The notes under the pieces were generated by a model. The model had not been told where the DNA came from. It did no database searches and was given only the letters and a program-made list of their open reading frames with translations. Shown piece after piece: positions 26,501 through 34,211 of a DNA stretch of 64,000 bases. The DNA is from Novosphingobium panipatense (GTDB lineage Bacteria > Pseudomonadota > Alphaproteobacteria > Sphingomonadales > Sphingomonadaceae). Every line of letters begins with the position of its first letter. Position 1 is the first letter of the stretch. The position numbers were made by a program, and so were the translations under genes. The stretch covers positions 62,001 to 126,000 of the forward strand of contig NZ_MSQB01000005.1 in assembly GCF_002149965.1 (NCBI RefSeq). The letters run 5' to 3'.

Positions 26501-27832
26501 TGGAAAGCTGACGCGGCGATCCAGGGACTCGGTCGTACCAACCGCACCAACCAGGCGCAGCCGCCGCTCTTCCGGCCGATCGCCACCGACGTGAAGGCCG
26601 AGAAACGCTTCCTCTCGGCGATCGCGCGCCGGCTCGACACGCTGGGCGCCATTACGCGCGGGCAGCGCCAGACCGGAGGCCAAGGCCTGTTCCGGCCTGA
26701 GGACAATCTCGAAAGCCCCTATGCCCGCGACGCATTGCGTCAGCTCTATCTGCTGCTCGTTCGCGGCAAGGTCGAGGGCTGTTCGCTGCACCGCTTCCAG
26801 TCCGCCACCGGGCTCAAGCTCACGGACGACAACGGCATCAAGGACGAGCTGCCGCCGATCACCACCTTCCTCAACCGCCTGCTGGCCCTGACCATCGACC
26901 TGCAGGGCGTGCTGTTCACGGCGTTCGAGCAGCTCCTGACCGCCAAGGTTGAGGGCGCGATCCGCAGCGGTGTCTACGACATCGGGCTTGAGACGCTCCA
27001 GGCCGAGAGCTTCATCGTCACCGACGCCCAAGTGATCCACACCCATCCGAACAGCGGCGCGGAAACGCGGCTCCTCACCATCACCCGCCGTGAGCGCAAT
27101 CGTCCGACGAGCTTGGCCGATGCGCTCGATCACCTCGCCGATCCACGGACACAGCTGCTGGTCAACGGCCGCTCGGGACGCGCCGCCGTGCAAGTTCCCG
27201 CACCGTCAATGATGCTCGATGATGGCGAAATCGAGCGCCGTGTCTGCCTGATCAGGCCCATGGAGCAGCACCACGCGCCGCTGCGCATGATGGGGGAGAG
27301 CCATTGGGAGGAAGTCGATCGCGCCCTCTTCGCCGCAGCTTGGTGGGCGGAGCTGAACGACGTGCCGGAGTTCTCCGACAGCACGATCCATATTGTCTCC
27401 GGCCTGCTGCTGCCGATTTGGAAGCGGCTGCCGAACGAATCGACCCGCGTCTACCGGCTTCAGACCGATGCCGGCGAGCGCATCATCGGCCGGCGCGTGT
27501 CACCCGCGTGGGCGGCGAACGCCGTCACCACGGGCACCGCATCGCTGACCCCGGAGCAGGCCTTCAGCGCCCTGATGGATGGCACGGCGATCCTCGATCT
27601 CGCCGATGGCCTCCAGCTTAGGCGGGCCCGCGTGATGAACGCCCAACGACTGGAACTGACCGGCTTCACCGAGGCTATGCGAGACCGGCTACGGGCCTAT
27701 GGCCTGTTCAGCGAGATCATCTCCTGGAAGCTGCGCTTCTTCGTCCCGGTCGACGGCACCGGGCCAGTCATCCTCGCCAAGCTGCTCGACACCTTCCCGG
27801 TCGCGCGCATCTCCGAGCGGGAGGCCGCGTGA
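23516..27832 (+). CDS. Strawberry-notch-like protein: N6-type methyltransferase plus helicase
   Basis: A 1438-residue two-part protein. The first 330 residues hold a methyltransferase fold with RVLEPSAGTGLLA (SAM loop) and MNPPFSV (NPPF catalytic motif), suggesting adenine methylation. The rest is the strawberry-notch type helicase: RFMLGDGTGAGKGRQ-like Walker A, VIIFDESHAMQN (DESH), and a C-terminal helicase part with QGLGRTNRTNQAQP. I take ATG 23516 because GAGG lies 8 bases upstream; an in-frame TTG at 23447 falls in the leader. Known as a large conserved protein of alphaproteobacterial plasmids and ICEs; it may modify or remodel element DNA on entry. Its stop overlaps the Toprim gene. Confidence 0.88.
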   Translation: MLHAPIPAAKATSLPLAPDAPPAAAILAAAAHLLSHLEQGRAIDAAILRSAMEQAFGASDATGAWDWKTAYDACEAATVLFLRKYGKPLFRKASSPAARLAALGKIAGLLPTHTRRSEETQAFQQFSTPTPLGLAALTAAALTPADRVLEPSAGTGLLAVLSEIAGCDLILNELAETRADLLASLFPAIAVKRFDAAQIDDHLDRAAIPSVVIMNPPFSVMANVSGRVADAAYRHIASALARLAPGGRLVAITGASFSPELPAWRDSFVRLQASGRIVFTAPIAGSVYAKHGTTIETRLTVIDKAPAEDAASFPASPGIAPDVATLLAWIERDVPPRIAGAPPKVTPDTAPRTVRGYLARAAAATPVRRIAQVEGVPLDYETVDWTPRDGGLSDSIYEAYALQSIRIPGAQPHPTKLVQSAAMASVAPPKPNYRPTLPAAIVTDGLLSDAQLETVIYAGEAHGEYLAGAWSVDATRDLVTAAPDDAPNAIRFRRGFMLGDGTGAGKGRQSAGIILDNWLQGRRKAVWISKSDKLLEDAQRDWSALGMERLLVTPLSRFPQGTPIRLNEGVLFTTYATLRSDDRGEKLSRVKQIVEWLGSDFDGVIIFDESHAMQNAGGGKGERGDVAPSQQGRAGLRLQHALPNARVVYVSATGATTVHNLAYAQRLGLWGGEDFPFANRAEFVEAVENGGVAAMEVLARDLRALGLYTARSLSYDGVEYELVEHQLTPEQTRIYDAYAGAFAIIHNHLDAAMQAANITGSTGTLNRQAKSAARSAFESAKQRFFGHLLTSMKTPTLIRSIEQDLANGHSAVIQIVSTGEALMERRLADIPTEEWNDVRVDITPREYVLDYLAHSFPVQLYEPFSDSEGNLSSRPVFRDGQPVESREAVARRDELIERLASLDPVPGALDQIVQRFGTDLVAEITGRSRRVVRKGERLAVEKRAGSANLAEAAAFMDDQKRILVFSDAGGTGRSYHADLGAKNQRLRIHYLLEPGWKADAAIQGLGRTNRTNQAQPPLFRPIATDVKAEKRFLSAIARRLDTLGAITRGQRQTGGQGLFRPEDNLESPYARDALRQLYLLLVRGKVEGCSLHRFQSATGLKLTDDNGIKDELPPITTFLNRLLALTIDLQGVLFTAFEQLLTAKVEGAIRSGVYDIGLETLQAESFIVTDAQVIHTHPNSGAETRLLTITRRERNRPTSLADALDHLADPRTQLLVNGRSGRAAVQVPAPSMMLDDGEIERRVCLIRPMEQHHAPLRMMGESHWEEVDRALFAAAWWAELNDVPEFSDSTIHIVSGLLLPIWKRLPNESTRVYRLQTDAGERIIGRRVSPAWAANAVTTGTASLTPEQAFSALMDGTAILDLADGLQLRRARVMNAQRLELTGFTEAMRDRLRAYGLFSEIISWKLRFFVPVDGTGPVILAKLLDTFPVARISEREAA

Positions 27833-28869
27833 TGACACGTCTGGACGCCTCCGATCTTGCACATCGTCTCGGCCGGCAGGCCGAGGCGGTATGCCGGCAC
27901 TATCTCTCGAGCGGCCGCCGCGAAGGCAACTACTGGCTCGTGGGCGACGCGCGCAACACGCCCGGCCGCTCGATGTACGTCCGGCTGAAGGACACGCCGA
28001 AAGGTCCAGCCGGCAAATGGACCGACGCGGCGACTGGCGAGCATGGTGACCTCCTCGACGTCATCAGGGAGAGCTGCGGCCTCATCGACTTCAAGGACGT
28101 CGCCGGTGAGGCCCGGACCTTCCTCTCGATGCCGCCGCCCGAGCCGGAAGCCCGCGAGCATCAGCGTCAGAGCCCAGCACCGCATGGCTCCCCCGAGGCG
28201 GCGCGACGGCTGGTTCGGATGTCGCAGCCTATCCGCGGCACGCTCGTACAGGCGTATCTGCGGGAACGCGGCATTACGGATATACGCGGAACCGGAAACC
28301 TGCATTTTCACCCGCGCTGCTACTATCGGCCTGACGAACATTCGCAGACCGAGACCTGGCCGGCGATGATTGCGGCCGTCACCGACCTCGACGGCAAGAT
28401 AACCGGGGCGCATCGCACCTGGCTCGATCCCCGCCGCCGCGACAAGGCGCCGATCGATACGCCGAGGCGGGCAATGGGCGATCTGCTCGGCAACGCGGTG
28501 CGCTTCGGCATCGGCGGCGAGGTAATGGCGGCCGGCGAAGGTATCGAGACCGTCCTGTCGCTTCGGCAGGTCTTGCCCGACCTGCCGATGCTGGCTGCGC
28601 TCTCCGCAGCACATCTTGCCGCCATCCTGTTCCCCGAAACGCTGCGGCGGCTTTACATCGTCCGCGACAACGATCCGGCCGGTGACGGCGCACGAGATAC
28701 CCTCGTCGAACGGGCCAACGCGGCCGGGATCGAGGCAATCGTCATTTCGCCGGAGCTGGGCGATTTCAACGAGGATCTACGCACCCTCGGCCTGGAGGCA
28801 CTTCGCATGGAAGCCCGGTTGCAGGTCGCGCCGCAGGACGTCGCGCGCTTCATGGCGTTGGCGGCATAG
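27832..28869 (+). CDS. Toprim-domain primase-like protein (DUF7146/Toprim)
   Basis: A 345-residue protein. The N-terminal third has the DUF7146-like region with WTDAATGEHGDLLDVIR; the C-terminal third is a Toprim domain with GEGIETVLSL (acidic Glu) and YIVRDNDPAGDGA (DxD type). Related proteins are primase-like factors of phages and plasmids. No zinc finger of the DnaG kind is visible. The ATG at 27832 shares its A with the stop of the strawberry-notch gene, so the two are translationally coupled and probably act together in replication or establishment of the element. Confidence 0.82.
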   Translation: MTRLDASDLAHRLGRQAEAVCRHYLSSGRREGNYWLVGDARNTPGRSMYVRLKDTPKGPAGKWTDAATGEHGDLLDVIRESCGLIDFKDVAGEARTFLSMPPPEPEAREHQRQSPAPHGSPEAARRLVRMSQPIRGTLVQAYLRERGITDIRGTGNLHFHPRCYYRPDEHSQTETWPAMIAAVTDLDGKITGAHRTWLDPRRRDKAPIDTPRRAMGDLLGNAVRFGIGGEVMAAGEGIETVLSLRQVLPDLPMLAALSAAHLAAILFPETLRRLYIVRDNDPAGDGARDTLVERANAAGIEAIVISPELGDFNEDLRTLGLEALRMEARLQVAPQDVARFMALAA

Positions 28870-28996
28870 CCGGCAGGCGAACGACCGTACGGATCGCCGA
28901 CGTGCTCGGCGGATGCACCAATCCGTCAGAGAGGACCACGCCTCGGCCTTCGAGAGGGCGATCGGCCCACAAGCCGGCCAACCGGGCAATGGCGGC

Positions 28997-29058
28997 GGCC
29001 GACTATTTTCCGGCGCGGCCTGAAGGCCGCTTTCCATCGCGAGGCAAAATAGCCGGCC
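28997..29058 (+). repeat. Nested inverted repeat between the Toprim and DUF2493 genes
   Basis: Outer arms GGCCGACTATTTT and AAAATAGCCGGCC pair at 12 of 13 positions; between them is a perfect hairpin GCGGCCT-GA-AGGCCGC (29015-29030). The remaining sequence of 28870-29165 shows no gene. It may be a leader structure of the DUF2493 gene, a cruciform site or a transcription barrier. Confidence 0.5.
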
Positions 29059-29165
29059 TTAGCCATCGAGCCCTACGCTTGCGCTCCGGGTGCCCGGCCG
29101 TCCGGCCCGTGGGCTTCGTCGCCATGAAGGCCGCGACGGTCGCGGTCCAACCGACGGAGCATCCC

Positions 29166-30089
29166 ATGCGCGATCACGACGACTACGAACCGCACCACGA
29201 ATCCTCACCAACCGACCATGTCCTCAACGAGCTCCAGCTCCACGGTTACCGCCCCTTCACCGACGAGCCCGACCAGCGGCTTCTGCCTGACGGCAACCAA
29301 GTCGCAGGGGCTGTCGCCGACATCTTCGACGCCCTGATCGGCACCCTGGAGGACACTCGCCTCGAACCCGACCTCGACGATCTCCTCTGGTCGACCGTCA
29401 ACGTGTTCCACCGCGCGACCGATCGGATCGGCCGGGAACTGGACGACAATGAGCAGGCCCAGAAGCGAGCGCAGCGCGAACAGGACGGCAGCGAGGTGAA
29501 GTCGGTCGAGCTGGAGCGCCTGATCGCCGAAGGCATGACGCTCATCGAGCGGCAGAACGCCTTCGAACTGATGCGCGACCAGGCCGCCGAGCACTACGAA
29601 CGCCATGTCGGCAAGCCATGGCTCCCGCGCAGCGGATCGAAGGTCAACCATCGCAATCTGACTTCGGCGATGATCGACAGCCGCGACTTCCTGATGGCGA
29701 AGAAGCGCGCCGACCAGGAAGTGCTTCTGCCACCCGGTCCCAAGATCGTTGTCACCGGCGGGCTCGACTATGACGATCATCGGCTGATCTGGGCCAAGCT
29801 GGACCAGGTTCATACGAAGCACCCCGACATGGTGCTGGTGCACGGCAAGTCGCCCAAGGGCGCCGAAAAGATCGCCTCGCTGTGGGCCAAGAACCGCGAC
29901 GTTCCTCAGATTGGCTTTGCACCCGACTGGACAAAGCACGGGCGCTCTGCGCCGTTCAAACGCAACGATCAGATGCTGGAGATCATGCCGAAGGGCGTGC
30001 TGCATTTCCCGGGGACCGGCATCAACGACAACCTCGCCGACAAGGCCAAGAAGCTCGGCATTCCGGTGTGGAAGCACGGCGGCGCGTAA
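29166..30089 (+). CDS. DUF2493 (SLOG superfamily) protein
   Basis: A 307-residue protein starting at ATG 29166 after CGGAG; an in-frame ATG at 29124 is possible. The first 180 residues are acidic and helical. The C-terminal DUF2493 domain, KIVVTGGLDYDDHRLIWAKLD, VLVHGKSPKGAEKIASLWA and FPGTGINDNLADKAKKLGI, is a SLOG-type nucleotide-binding Rossmann fold with the HGK-x-x-KGAE loop. SLOG proteins bind or process nucleotide derivatives and occur in conflict systems. It is a regular core gene in this class of mobile element; its role there is not known to me. Confidence 0.82.
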   Translation: MRDHDDYEPHHESSPTDHVLNELQLHGYRPFTDEPDQRLLPDGNQVAGAVADIFDALIGTLEDTRLEPDLDDLLWSTVNVFHRATDRIGRELDDNEQAQKRAQREQDGSEVKSVELERLIAEGMTLIERQNAFELMRDQAAEHYERHVGKPWLPRSGSKVNHRNLTSAMIDSRDFLMAKKRADQEVLLPPGPKIVVTGGLDYDDHRLIWAKLDQVHTKHPDMVLVHGKSPKGAEKIASLWAKNRDVPQIGFAPDWTKHGRSAPFKRNDQMLEIMPKGVLHFPGTGINDNLADKAKKLGIPVWKHGGA

Positions 30090-30113
30090 GCGCCGCCACG
30101 CACGCGGTTCGAC

Positions 30114-30332
30114 TTAGCGTTTCATCTTGGTGACCTTGTAGACGCACCCGGAGCTATCGTACGTCGTCCATTCACCGACTTGTTGGCCTCGATCGAAGTA
30201 GCCGGACCGCAGCTTCGAGCCATCGCGGCGAAACCACTCCCAATATCCGGTAGGTTGCCCATCCATCGTCTGGCCCACGACCCACAGGCTGCCGTCCTTG
30301 TGTAGCTTCTCGAAGGGAACCGTCGCCGCCAT
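30114..30332 (-). CDS. Small MORN-variant repeat protein
   Basis: A 72-residue protein with two MORN-like units: GQTMDGQPTGYWEWFRRDGSK and GYFDRGQQVGEWTTYDSSG, each having the G-x-W-x-x-Y/F pattern. Such repeats occur in YwqK-type antitoxin-annotated proteins. It starts 14 bases after the stop of a second small gene in the same direction and ends 24 bases from the convergent DUF2493 gene. No toxin partner is recognisable, so a toxin-antitoxin role is unproven. Confidence 0.6.
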   Translation of the reverse strand: MAATVPFEKLHKDGSLWVVGQTMDGQPTGYWEWFRRDGSKLRSGYFDRGQQVGEWTTYDSSGCVYKVTKMKR

Positions 30333-30346
30333 TCCGCGCCTCGCGC

Positions 30347-30559
30347 TCAGTCCGGCTCGCCGGTAACGGCGATCCGAGCGGAACGCGCGTAAAAGGCAAG
30401 TTCGGTATCGTTCTCGATCAGCACGTCTAGCAGACCCTTCATGTCCGCCTGATCGGAGGCCGACTGAAAAGGTCCCGGTTGCCGCTCGATCGCCAGCACC
30501 GCGATCGTCAGAGCTTTCTTCACGAGGTGCAGATCTCTGCCTGTGAACTCGGCCATCAT
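30347..30559 (-). CDS. Small conserved hypothetical protein
   Basis: A 70-residue helical protein (MAEFTGRDLHLVKKALTIAVLAIERQ in two halves, then QADMKGLLDVLIENDTELAFYARSAR). AAGGA lies 6 bases before ATG 30559 or 9 bases before the second ATG. It is upstream of the MORN-repeat gene and probably co-transcribed. Helical, charged and soluble, with no recognised motif. Confidence 0.6.
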   Translation of the reverse strand: MMAEFTGRDLHLVKKALTIAVLAIERQPGPFQSASDQADMKGLLDVLIENDTELAFYARSARIAVTGEPD

Positions 30560-30866
30560 CAGTCCTTCGCGACTCCACGCCCGTCACTTCGAGCATAGCG
30601 CAAATATCACCCTCAGAAGACCCCGGGGCGAACTAAGCAATGCGAGCATCAAGACTATGGGATGCTCTCCCGACGCGAAACCACCTCCGCCTATCAGCGC
30701 TGATCCTTGGTCCATCCGCGGACTTCGCGCCATCAACCCGTGAAGGGTCGGCTATGCGAGCATGCCGCCGCTTCGGCTGCGCCTATGCGGTGATTGCAGT
30801 CCACGGCCGGACACTTCGGGCGCCTGTCGGCGGGGGATGGTCCCCCGCTCCAGCAGGAGCCGCAAC
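30560..30866. other. Intergenic stretch with an 8-base hairpin
   Basis: No convincing gene. It contains the divergent start region of the small reverse-strand pair and, near its right end, GCGGGGGA/TCCCCCGC with a 3-base loop (30830-30848), which lies just before the Shine-Dalgarno AGGAG of the next small gene and could affect its translation or end upstream transcription. Confidence 0.4.
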
Positions 30867-31034
30867 ATGTCCCTCAATGACGCCCACGCCTTCGCTTTCA
30901 GCCTCGCCACGACACTGATGGCGGCGATCGTCATCTTCCAGGCCGGCGACGGCACCCTCTCGGTGACGCCCGCGAGCGAATATGACGGCGACACGGCAGC
31001 GATCGTTCACGAGATCGATCCCTTCGCCCCTTAA
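30867..31034 (+). CDS. Small hydrophobic-core protein
   Basis: A 55-residue protein with AGGAG 7 bases before the ATG. It has one hydrophobic segment (AFSLATTLMAAIVIFQAG, 10-27) and an acidic tail (EYDGDTAAIVHEIDPF), consistent with a single-pass membrane peptide. Not recognised. Good ribosome site and coding composition support it. Confidence 0.5.
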   Translation: MSLNDAHAFAFSLATTLMAAIVIFQAGDGTLSVTPASEYDGDTAAIVHEIDPFAP

Positions 31035-31173
31035 CCGGGGCGAACCGGCGTCGCCGTGCGCAAGGCACTCGCGTTTTCCGCTGCCGCCAAAGCCGATTTT
31101 CGGCTATAGTTCGAGCGCGCCGTGGTGGTGGTGGAGGCGCGACCGTCAGACTTATCTTACGGAGGCCACCACC

Positions 31174-31617
31174 ATGATCATTCTCGCAATCCTCGCCTCG
31201 CTGGCCGCCATCGGCGCGCTGTGCTGGCTGCTATTCACCCTGGCCGTGTTCGCTCTGCCGGCCTTCGTCGGCGTGACCGTGGGCGCTTGGGCCCACGGGA
31301 CTGGCGCGGGCGTGCCGGGCGCAATTCTTATCGGCTTGGTCGCCGCGGCCGTCACTCTAGCGGTCGGCCAGCTCGTGATGATATTCGGGCGGCCCGTCTG
31401 GCTGAAGCTGATCGTCGCGATCGCTTTCGTCGCCCCAGCCGCACTCGCCGGGTTCCACGCCACACACGGCATCGTCAAGCATCTCATGCCGTCCGAAGCT
31501 TGGCAGATCAGCTTCTCCGTCATCGGCGCCATTGCGGTCGGCATCACCGCCCTGATGCGGGTCGCGGGGATGGCAGCGGCTCCAGCCTCGTCCGGCCAGG
31601 GCCTTGCGCAGGCCTGA
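31174..31617 (+). CDS. Small multi-pass inner-membrane protein
   Basis: A 147-residue protein with GGAGG 8 bases before ATG 31174. Four hydrophobic stretches (residues about 1-30, 30-66, 70-102 and 112-135) indicate a polytopic inner-membrane protein with no enzymatic motif. It lies among ICE core genes. Function unknown. A short hairpin AGCCGA/TCGGCT at 31091-31105 precedes it. Confidence 0.6.
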   Translation: MIILAILASLAAIGALCWLLFTLAVFALPAFVGVTVGAWAHGTGAGVPGAILIGLVAAAVTLAVGQLVMIFGRPVWLKLIVAIAFVAPAALAGFHATHGIVKHLMPSEAWQISFSVIGAIAVGITALMRVAGMAAAPASSGQGLAQA

Positions 31618-32011
31618 TTGCGCTCGACACCTATTGGCGGACCGGAACAGCGTCTGCTCGACACGTCCGCGTTGTCCGACGCGGTTGCAGATGGGGAGTA
31701 GCGCGAGGATCGATGCTAGACCCGGCTTCAGGCGGCTATCATTGGAGTGCGGGCGGCCGTCCCAACGGGACCAGGGGCCGACCGACGGCGACCGAGCGGG
31801 ACGATCTTTCCGGTCGGGGCGACAACGAGGATGCGACACGCGGGCCGGGAGCGGGAGCGAAGGCCGGTGTAGCCTCAATCGATGCCGTTTTGTCGATGCG
31901 GGACGGCCGCCATCTTCCCCGATTTCTGACCGTGACTCGACCGCTCCAAACGGCCTCTTCAATGGCCTGATCTGACCGAAGGCCGGCTTCGCCTCGATCG
32001 CCTATGACGCA
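31618..32011. other. Intergenic stretch without a supported gene
   Basis: Open frames occur on both strands but none has a ribosome site, a recognisable domain or natural composition. It runs from the membrane-protein stop to the structured leader of the DUF736 gene. Confidence 0.5.
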
Positions 32012-32102
32012 ACAGCGGCGTCAAACTTTCTTCCCCTGCCGGCTGCGCCGCCATTCCTCGCGAGACAAGAAAGCCCTCCTTTGCTGTCAGGCCCCTACGG
32101 GG
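32012..32102 (+). promoter_or_regulatory. Structured non-coding region upstream of DUF736 gene
   Basis: Paired elements are nested: ACAGC (32012-32016) with GCTGT (32083-32087), CTTTCTT (32026-32032) with AAGAAAG (32067-32073), then a small CCCC-TAC-GGGG hairpin (32092-32102). The wording GCGTCAAACTTTCTTCCCC and CGAGACAAGAAAGCC is one I recall seeing repeatedly in alphaproteobacterial plasmids next to DUF736-type genes, which suggests a conserved element. It ends about 85 bases before the DUF736 start. Confidence 0.45.
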
Positions 32103-32185
32103 TGCGCCGTCGACCGCCTCCGGTCAACCGATCGCCATCGAGGCCGCAATGGTGCGGGCTCGGATACGGAAAACGGAGATTTACA

Positions 32186-32512
32186 ATGGCGACCATCGGC
32201 ACCTTCAAGAAGACCGGCTCGAACGAGTTCACCGGCGAAATCGTCACCCTCAGCGTCCAGGCCAAGGGCGTGCGCATCGTCCCCGACACCCGCGCTACCG
32301 GCGAGAACGCCCCAAGCCACCGGGTTCTGGTCGGCCGCGCCGAGATTGGGGCCGCCTGGTCCAAGCGTTCCAACGAGGGCCGCGACTATCTGGGCCTCAA
32401 GCTCGACGATCCGAGCTTCAACGCTCCGATCTACGCCAACCTCTTCGACGACGAGGACGGCGACACCTTCTCGCTGATCTGGTCCCGCCCCAACGGGCGG
32501 CGCGGCGACTGA
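32186..32512 (+). CDS. DUF736 family protein (first copy)
   Basis: A 108-residue protein starting at ATG 32186 with GGAG 8 bases upstream. The signature MATIGTFKKTGSNEFTGEI, VGRAEIGAAWSK, YLGLKLDDPSF and IYANLFDDEDG is DUF736, a small beta-rich protein encoded on many alphaproteobacterial conjugative elements. A paralogue is at 37722. A perfect 12-base terminator follows. No biochemical role is established to my knowledge. Confidence 0.9.
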   Translation: MATIGTFKKTGSNEFTGEIVTLSVQAKGVRIVPDTRATGENAPSHRVLVGRAEIGAAWSKRSNEGRDYLGLKLDDPSFNAPIYANLFDDEDGDTFSLIWSRPNGRRGD

Positions 32513-32522
32513 AGCTACGCGC

Positions 32523-32551
32523 AAGGCCCCGGCCGAAAAGGCCGGGGCCTT
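32523..32551 (+). terminator. Strong terminator after DUF736
   Basis: Perfect stem AAGGCCCCGGCC / GGCCGGGGCCTT with loop GAAAA, 11 bases after the stop. The A-rich 5' side and TT on the 3' side make it usable from either direction. Confidence 0.75.
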
Positions 32552-32641
32552 CGGCGTCTGAGGCGACCGAATCAGTCAGCGGCTCCAATGACGCCAAACC
32601 GGCTTCCCGCAGACGCAAGGTGCTGGAAGCGAAGGCCAAGA

Positions 32642-32658
32642 ACGACTATTATAGTCGT
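32642..32658 (+). promoter_or_regulatory. Dyad operator candidate upstream of XRE regulator
   Basis: ACGACTA-TTA-TAGTCGT, two perfect 7-base arms about a 3-base centre, 43 bases before the regulator start. Position and symmetry suit a binding site of a dimeric HTH protein, probably the XRE regulator itself. Confidence 0.5.
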
Positions 32659-32690
32659 AGTTCTGGCGTGTGCGTAGGTCCGAGTGGGAG

Positions 32691-32708
32691 GTGATCATGC
32701 ATGATCAC
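32691..32708 (+). promoter_or_regulatory. 18-base perfect palindrome over the XRE start codon
   Basis: GTGATCATGCATGATCAC covers the ATG at 32701. It could be an operator that blocks transcription or a site for a second regulator; it also contains two GATC sequences. GGAG lies at 32687-32690, just before the palindrome. Confidence 0.5.
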
Positions 32709-32943
32709 CGCCCGACAATCGCGGGCCGCACGCGCGTTGCTGGGTTGGACACAGGAGACGCTCGCTGACAAGGCTCGGGTCTCTCTGACCGCGCTCAAGC
32801 GCCTCGAGTCGGAAAGCGGCTTGCAGGTGTACGAGAGTACGCGAGACGAGGTGAGACGCGCTTTCGAACATGCAGGGATCGTACTTCTCAACTCCGACCA
32901 CGGCGTGGGAGTGATGCTTGTTGATCGTAAAGGGCAACCCTGA
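32701..32943 (+). CDS. XRE-family helix-turn-helix regulator
   Basis: An 80-residue protein, almost entirely one HTH domain: ARQSRAARALLGWTQETLADKARVSLTALKRLE, with helix 2-3 from WTQETLA to ALKRLE, followed by a short strand-forming tail (GVGVMLVDRK). Likely a repressor of the adjacent region. Two dyads at and before its start suggest autoregulation. Small XRE proteins of this kind often control ICE excision or transfer; the targets here are unknown. Confidence 0.8.
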   Translation: MITARQSRAARALLGWTQETLADKARVSLTALKRLESESGLQVYESTRDEVRRAFEHAGIVLLNSDHGVGVMLVDRKGQP

Positions 32944-33042
32944 CGCTCCGATCCGCGTACCAGCGACACGGCCGGTCGCGCATCGATCTTGCGCAGCGGT
33001 CGGAGCTCGAACATCGTTAACAATCAGTTCCAATTCGGATAC

Positions 33043-33327
33043 ATGCGCCCGCCGGGGGACGTATTGACGACCAGCGAGTATCTCGACGAGCCGCCGAGTG
33101 GTGTGGCGTTGACCGCCTACGATCAGGCGAACGTGAAGCTGTATCTGCGACTTCTCGATGCTGATGCGCAAGGCGCCGCTTGGACGGAGGTTGTCGAGAC
33201 GCTTTTCGGGATTTCCGCTAACGACGAGCCCGAGCGCGCGGCTCGCGTGCATGGTTCTCACTTGGCGCGCGCACGGTGGATGACACAGAGCGGCTTCGCC
33301 GGACTGTTGGCCGACCGAACGCATTGA
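33043..33327 (+). CDS. DUF2285-like small DNA-binding-type protein
   Basis: A 94-residue protein from ATG 33043; the frame is open further upstream. The segment ALTAYDQANVKLYLRLLDADAQGAAWTEVVETLFGI, ending with HLARARWMTQSGFAGLL, resembles proteins annotated as DUF2285 in Tn4371-type elements. The ribosome site is weak (GGAT). It precedes the larger DUF6499/DUF2285 gene, a common order in this element class. Confidence 0.65.
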   Translation: MRPPGDVLTTSEYLDEPPSGVALTAYDQANVKLYLRLLDADAQGAAWTEVVETLFGISANDEPERAARVHGSHLARARWMTQSGFAGLLADRTH

Positions 33328-33445
33328 GGTGATGCGCCTTCCGCATCACGTTCCCCGTCCTTCGTTGTTCCCAGCCCTCTCACAACTTGGAATCGTCATA
33401 GCCGCATAACTCGCGTTGAACGAAATTGCGCGGAGGCGGCGGAGG

Positions 33446-34211
33446 ATGTCCAAAGACGATAGCTGGCGGTCCGAAGCCGCTTACGAATACATCGATACGT
33501 TAGGCCCCAGTGAACTGGCCTGGGAATTTTTGCGCCGAAACATCGATTACAGATCGAGCTTCCAAGACTTGCTGTCTGATGGCGAAGCATCTGAACAGGA
33601 AGCTCAGAGTTTCGCTTCCAAGTGGGGTTTACGATTTCGCCGCAGATCCAAATCTCTCGGCGTTGGATCAGCCAGTCTTCTGGACGCCTCACGTCGACCC
33701 GGCGGTCATAGTTCTCTGCGTCCGTCCTGCTGACGACCCCACCGACGCGATCACTTCCGACCGACTTGCAAGATATGTCGTCAGCGAGCCAGACCGTACC
33801 TTCGTGCGGCTCTGCATACGCGGAGAGCGGTTCGACGCTGATCTTTCTGGGCTAGCAGCCGGAGGATCAGTCGGTGCGCTGGTTTTACTCGACGCTCTGA
33901 CGGACGATCGCGTCTGCGCGCTCTCGCGGTTCTGGGCAGCGCTAGCCGGGAGGACCGTTCCTGCGGATGGGCGTCTCACCGCCCAGCGCCGCAAGCGCGC
34001 CCGAGACATGCTGCGGGTTATCGATGGTCGCGCCGCAGGTTCTACCTATCGGACGGTGGGTGAGGGAATGTTTCCCCACCACGATCTGGACGCGGCATCT
34101 TGGGTCGGCAGCGCCATTCGAGAGACCACGATACGGCTCGCCCGGGACGGCTTGCAGCTCGTCCGCGGCGGCTACCGCTCGTTACTTCGGCACCCGCGTC
34201 GGGCGCGCTGA
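33446..34211 (+). pseudogene. Frameshifted DUF6499-DUF2285 protein gene
   Basis: The first frame gives a DUF6499-like N-terminus (WRSEAAYEYIDTLGPSELAWEFLRRN) and runs on to KWGLRF before reading out of frame. The other frame picks up at YDFAADPNLSALDQPVFWTP and carries the DUF2285 part to TGA 34209-34211. Removing one G from the GGGG at 33625-33628 joins them in one frame as KWVYDFAADP. So the gene is broken by a 1-base insertion, either real or a sequencing error. Start ATG 33446 follows a GGAGG-rich stretch. Confidence 0.75.

Noticed and set aside
31604..31975. A 123-residue frame after the small membrane protein
   Set aside because: No ribosome site, unnatural composition, no domain.
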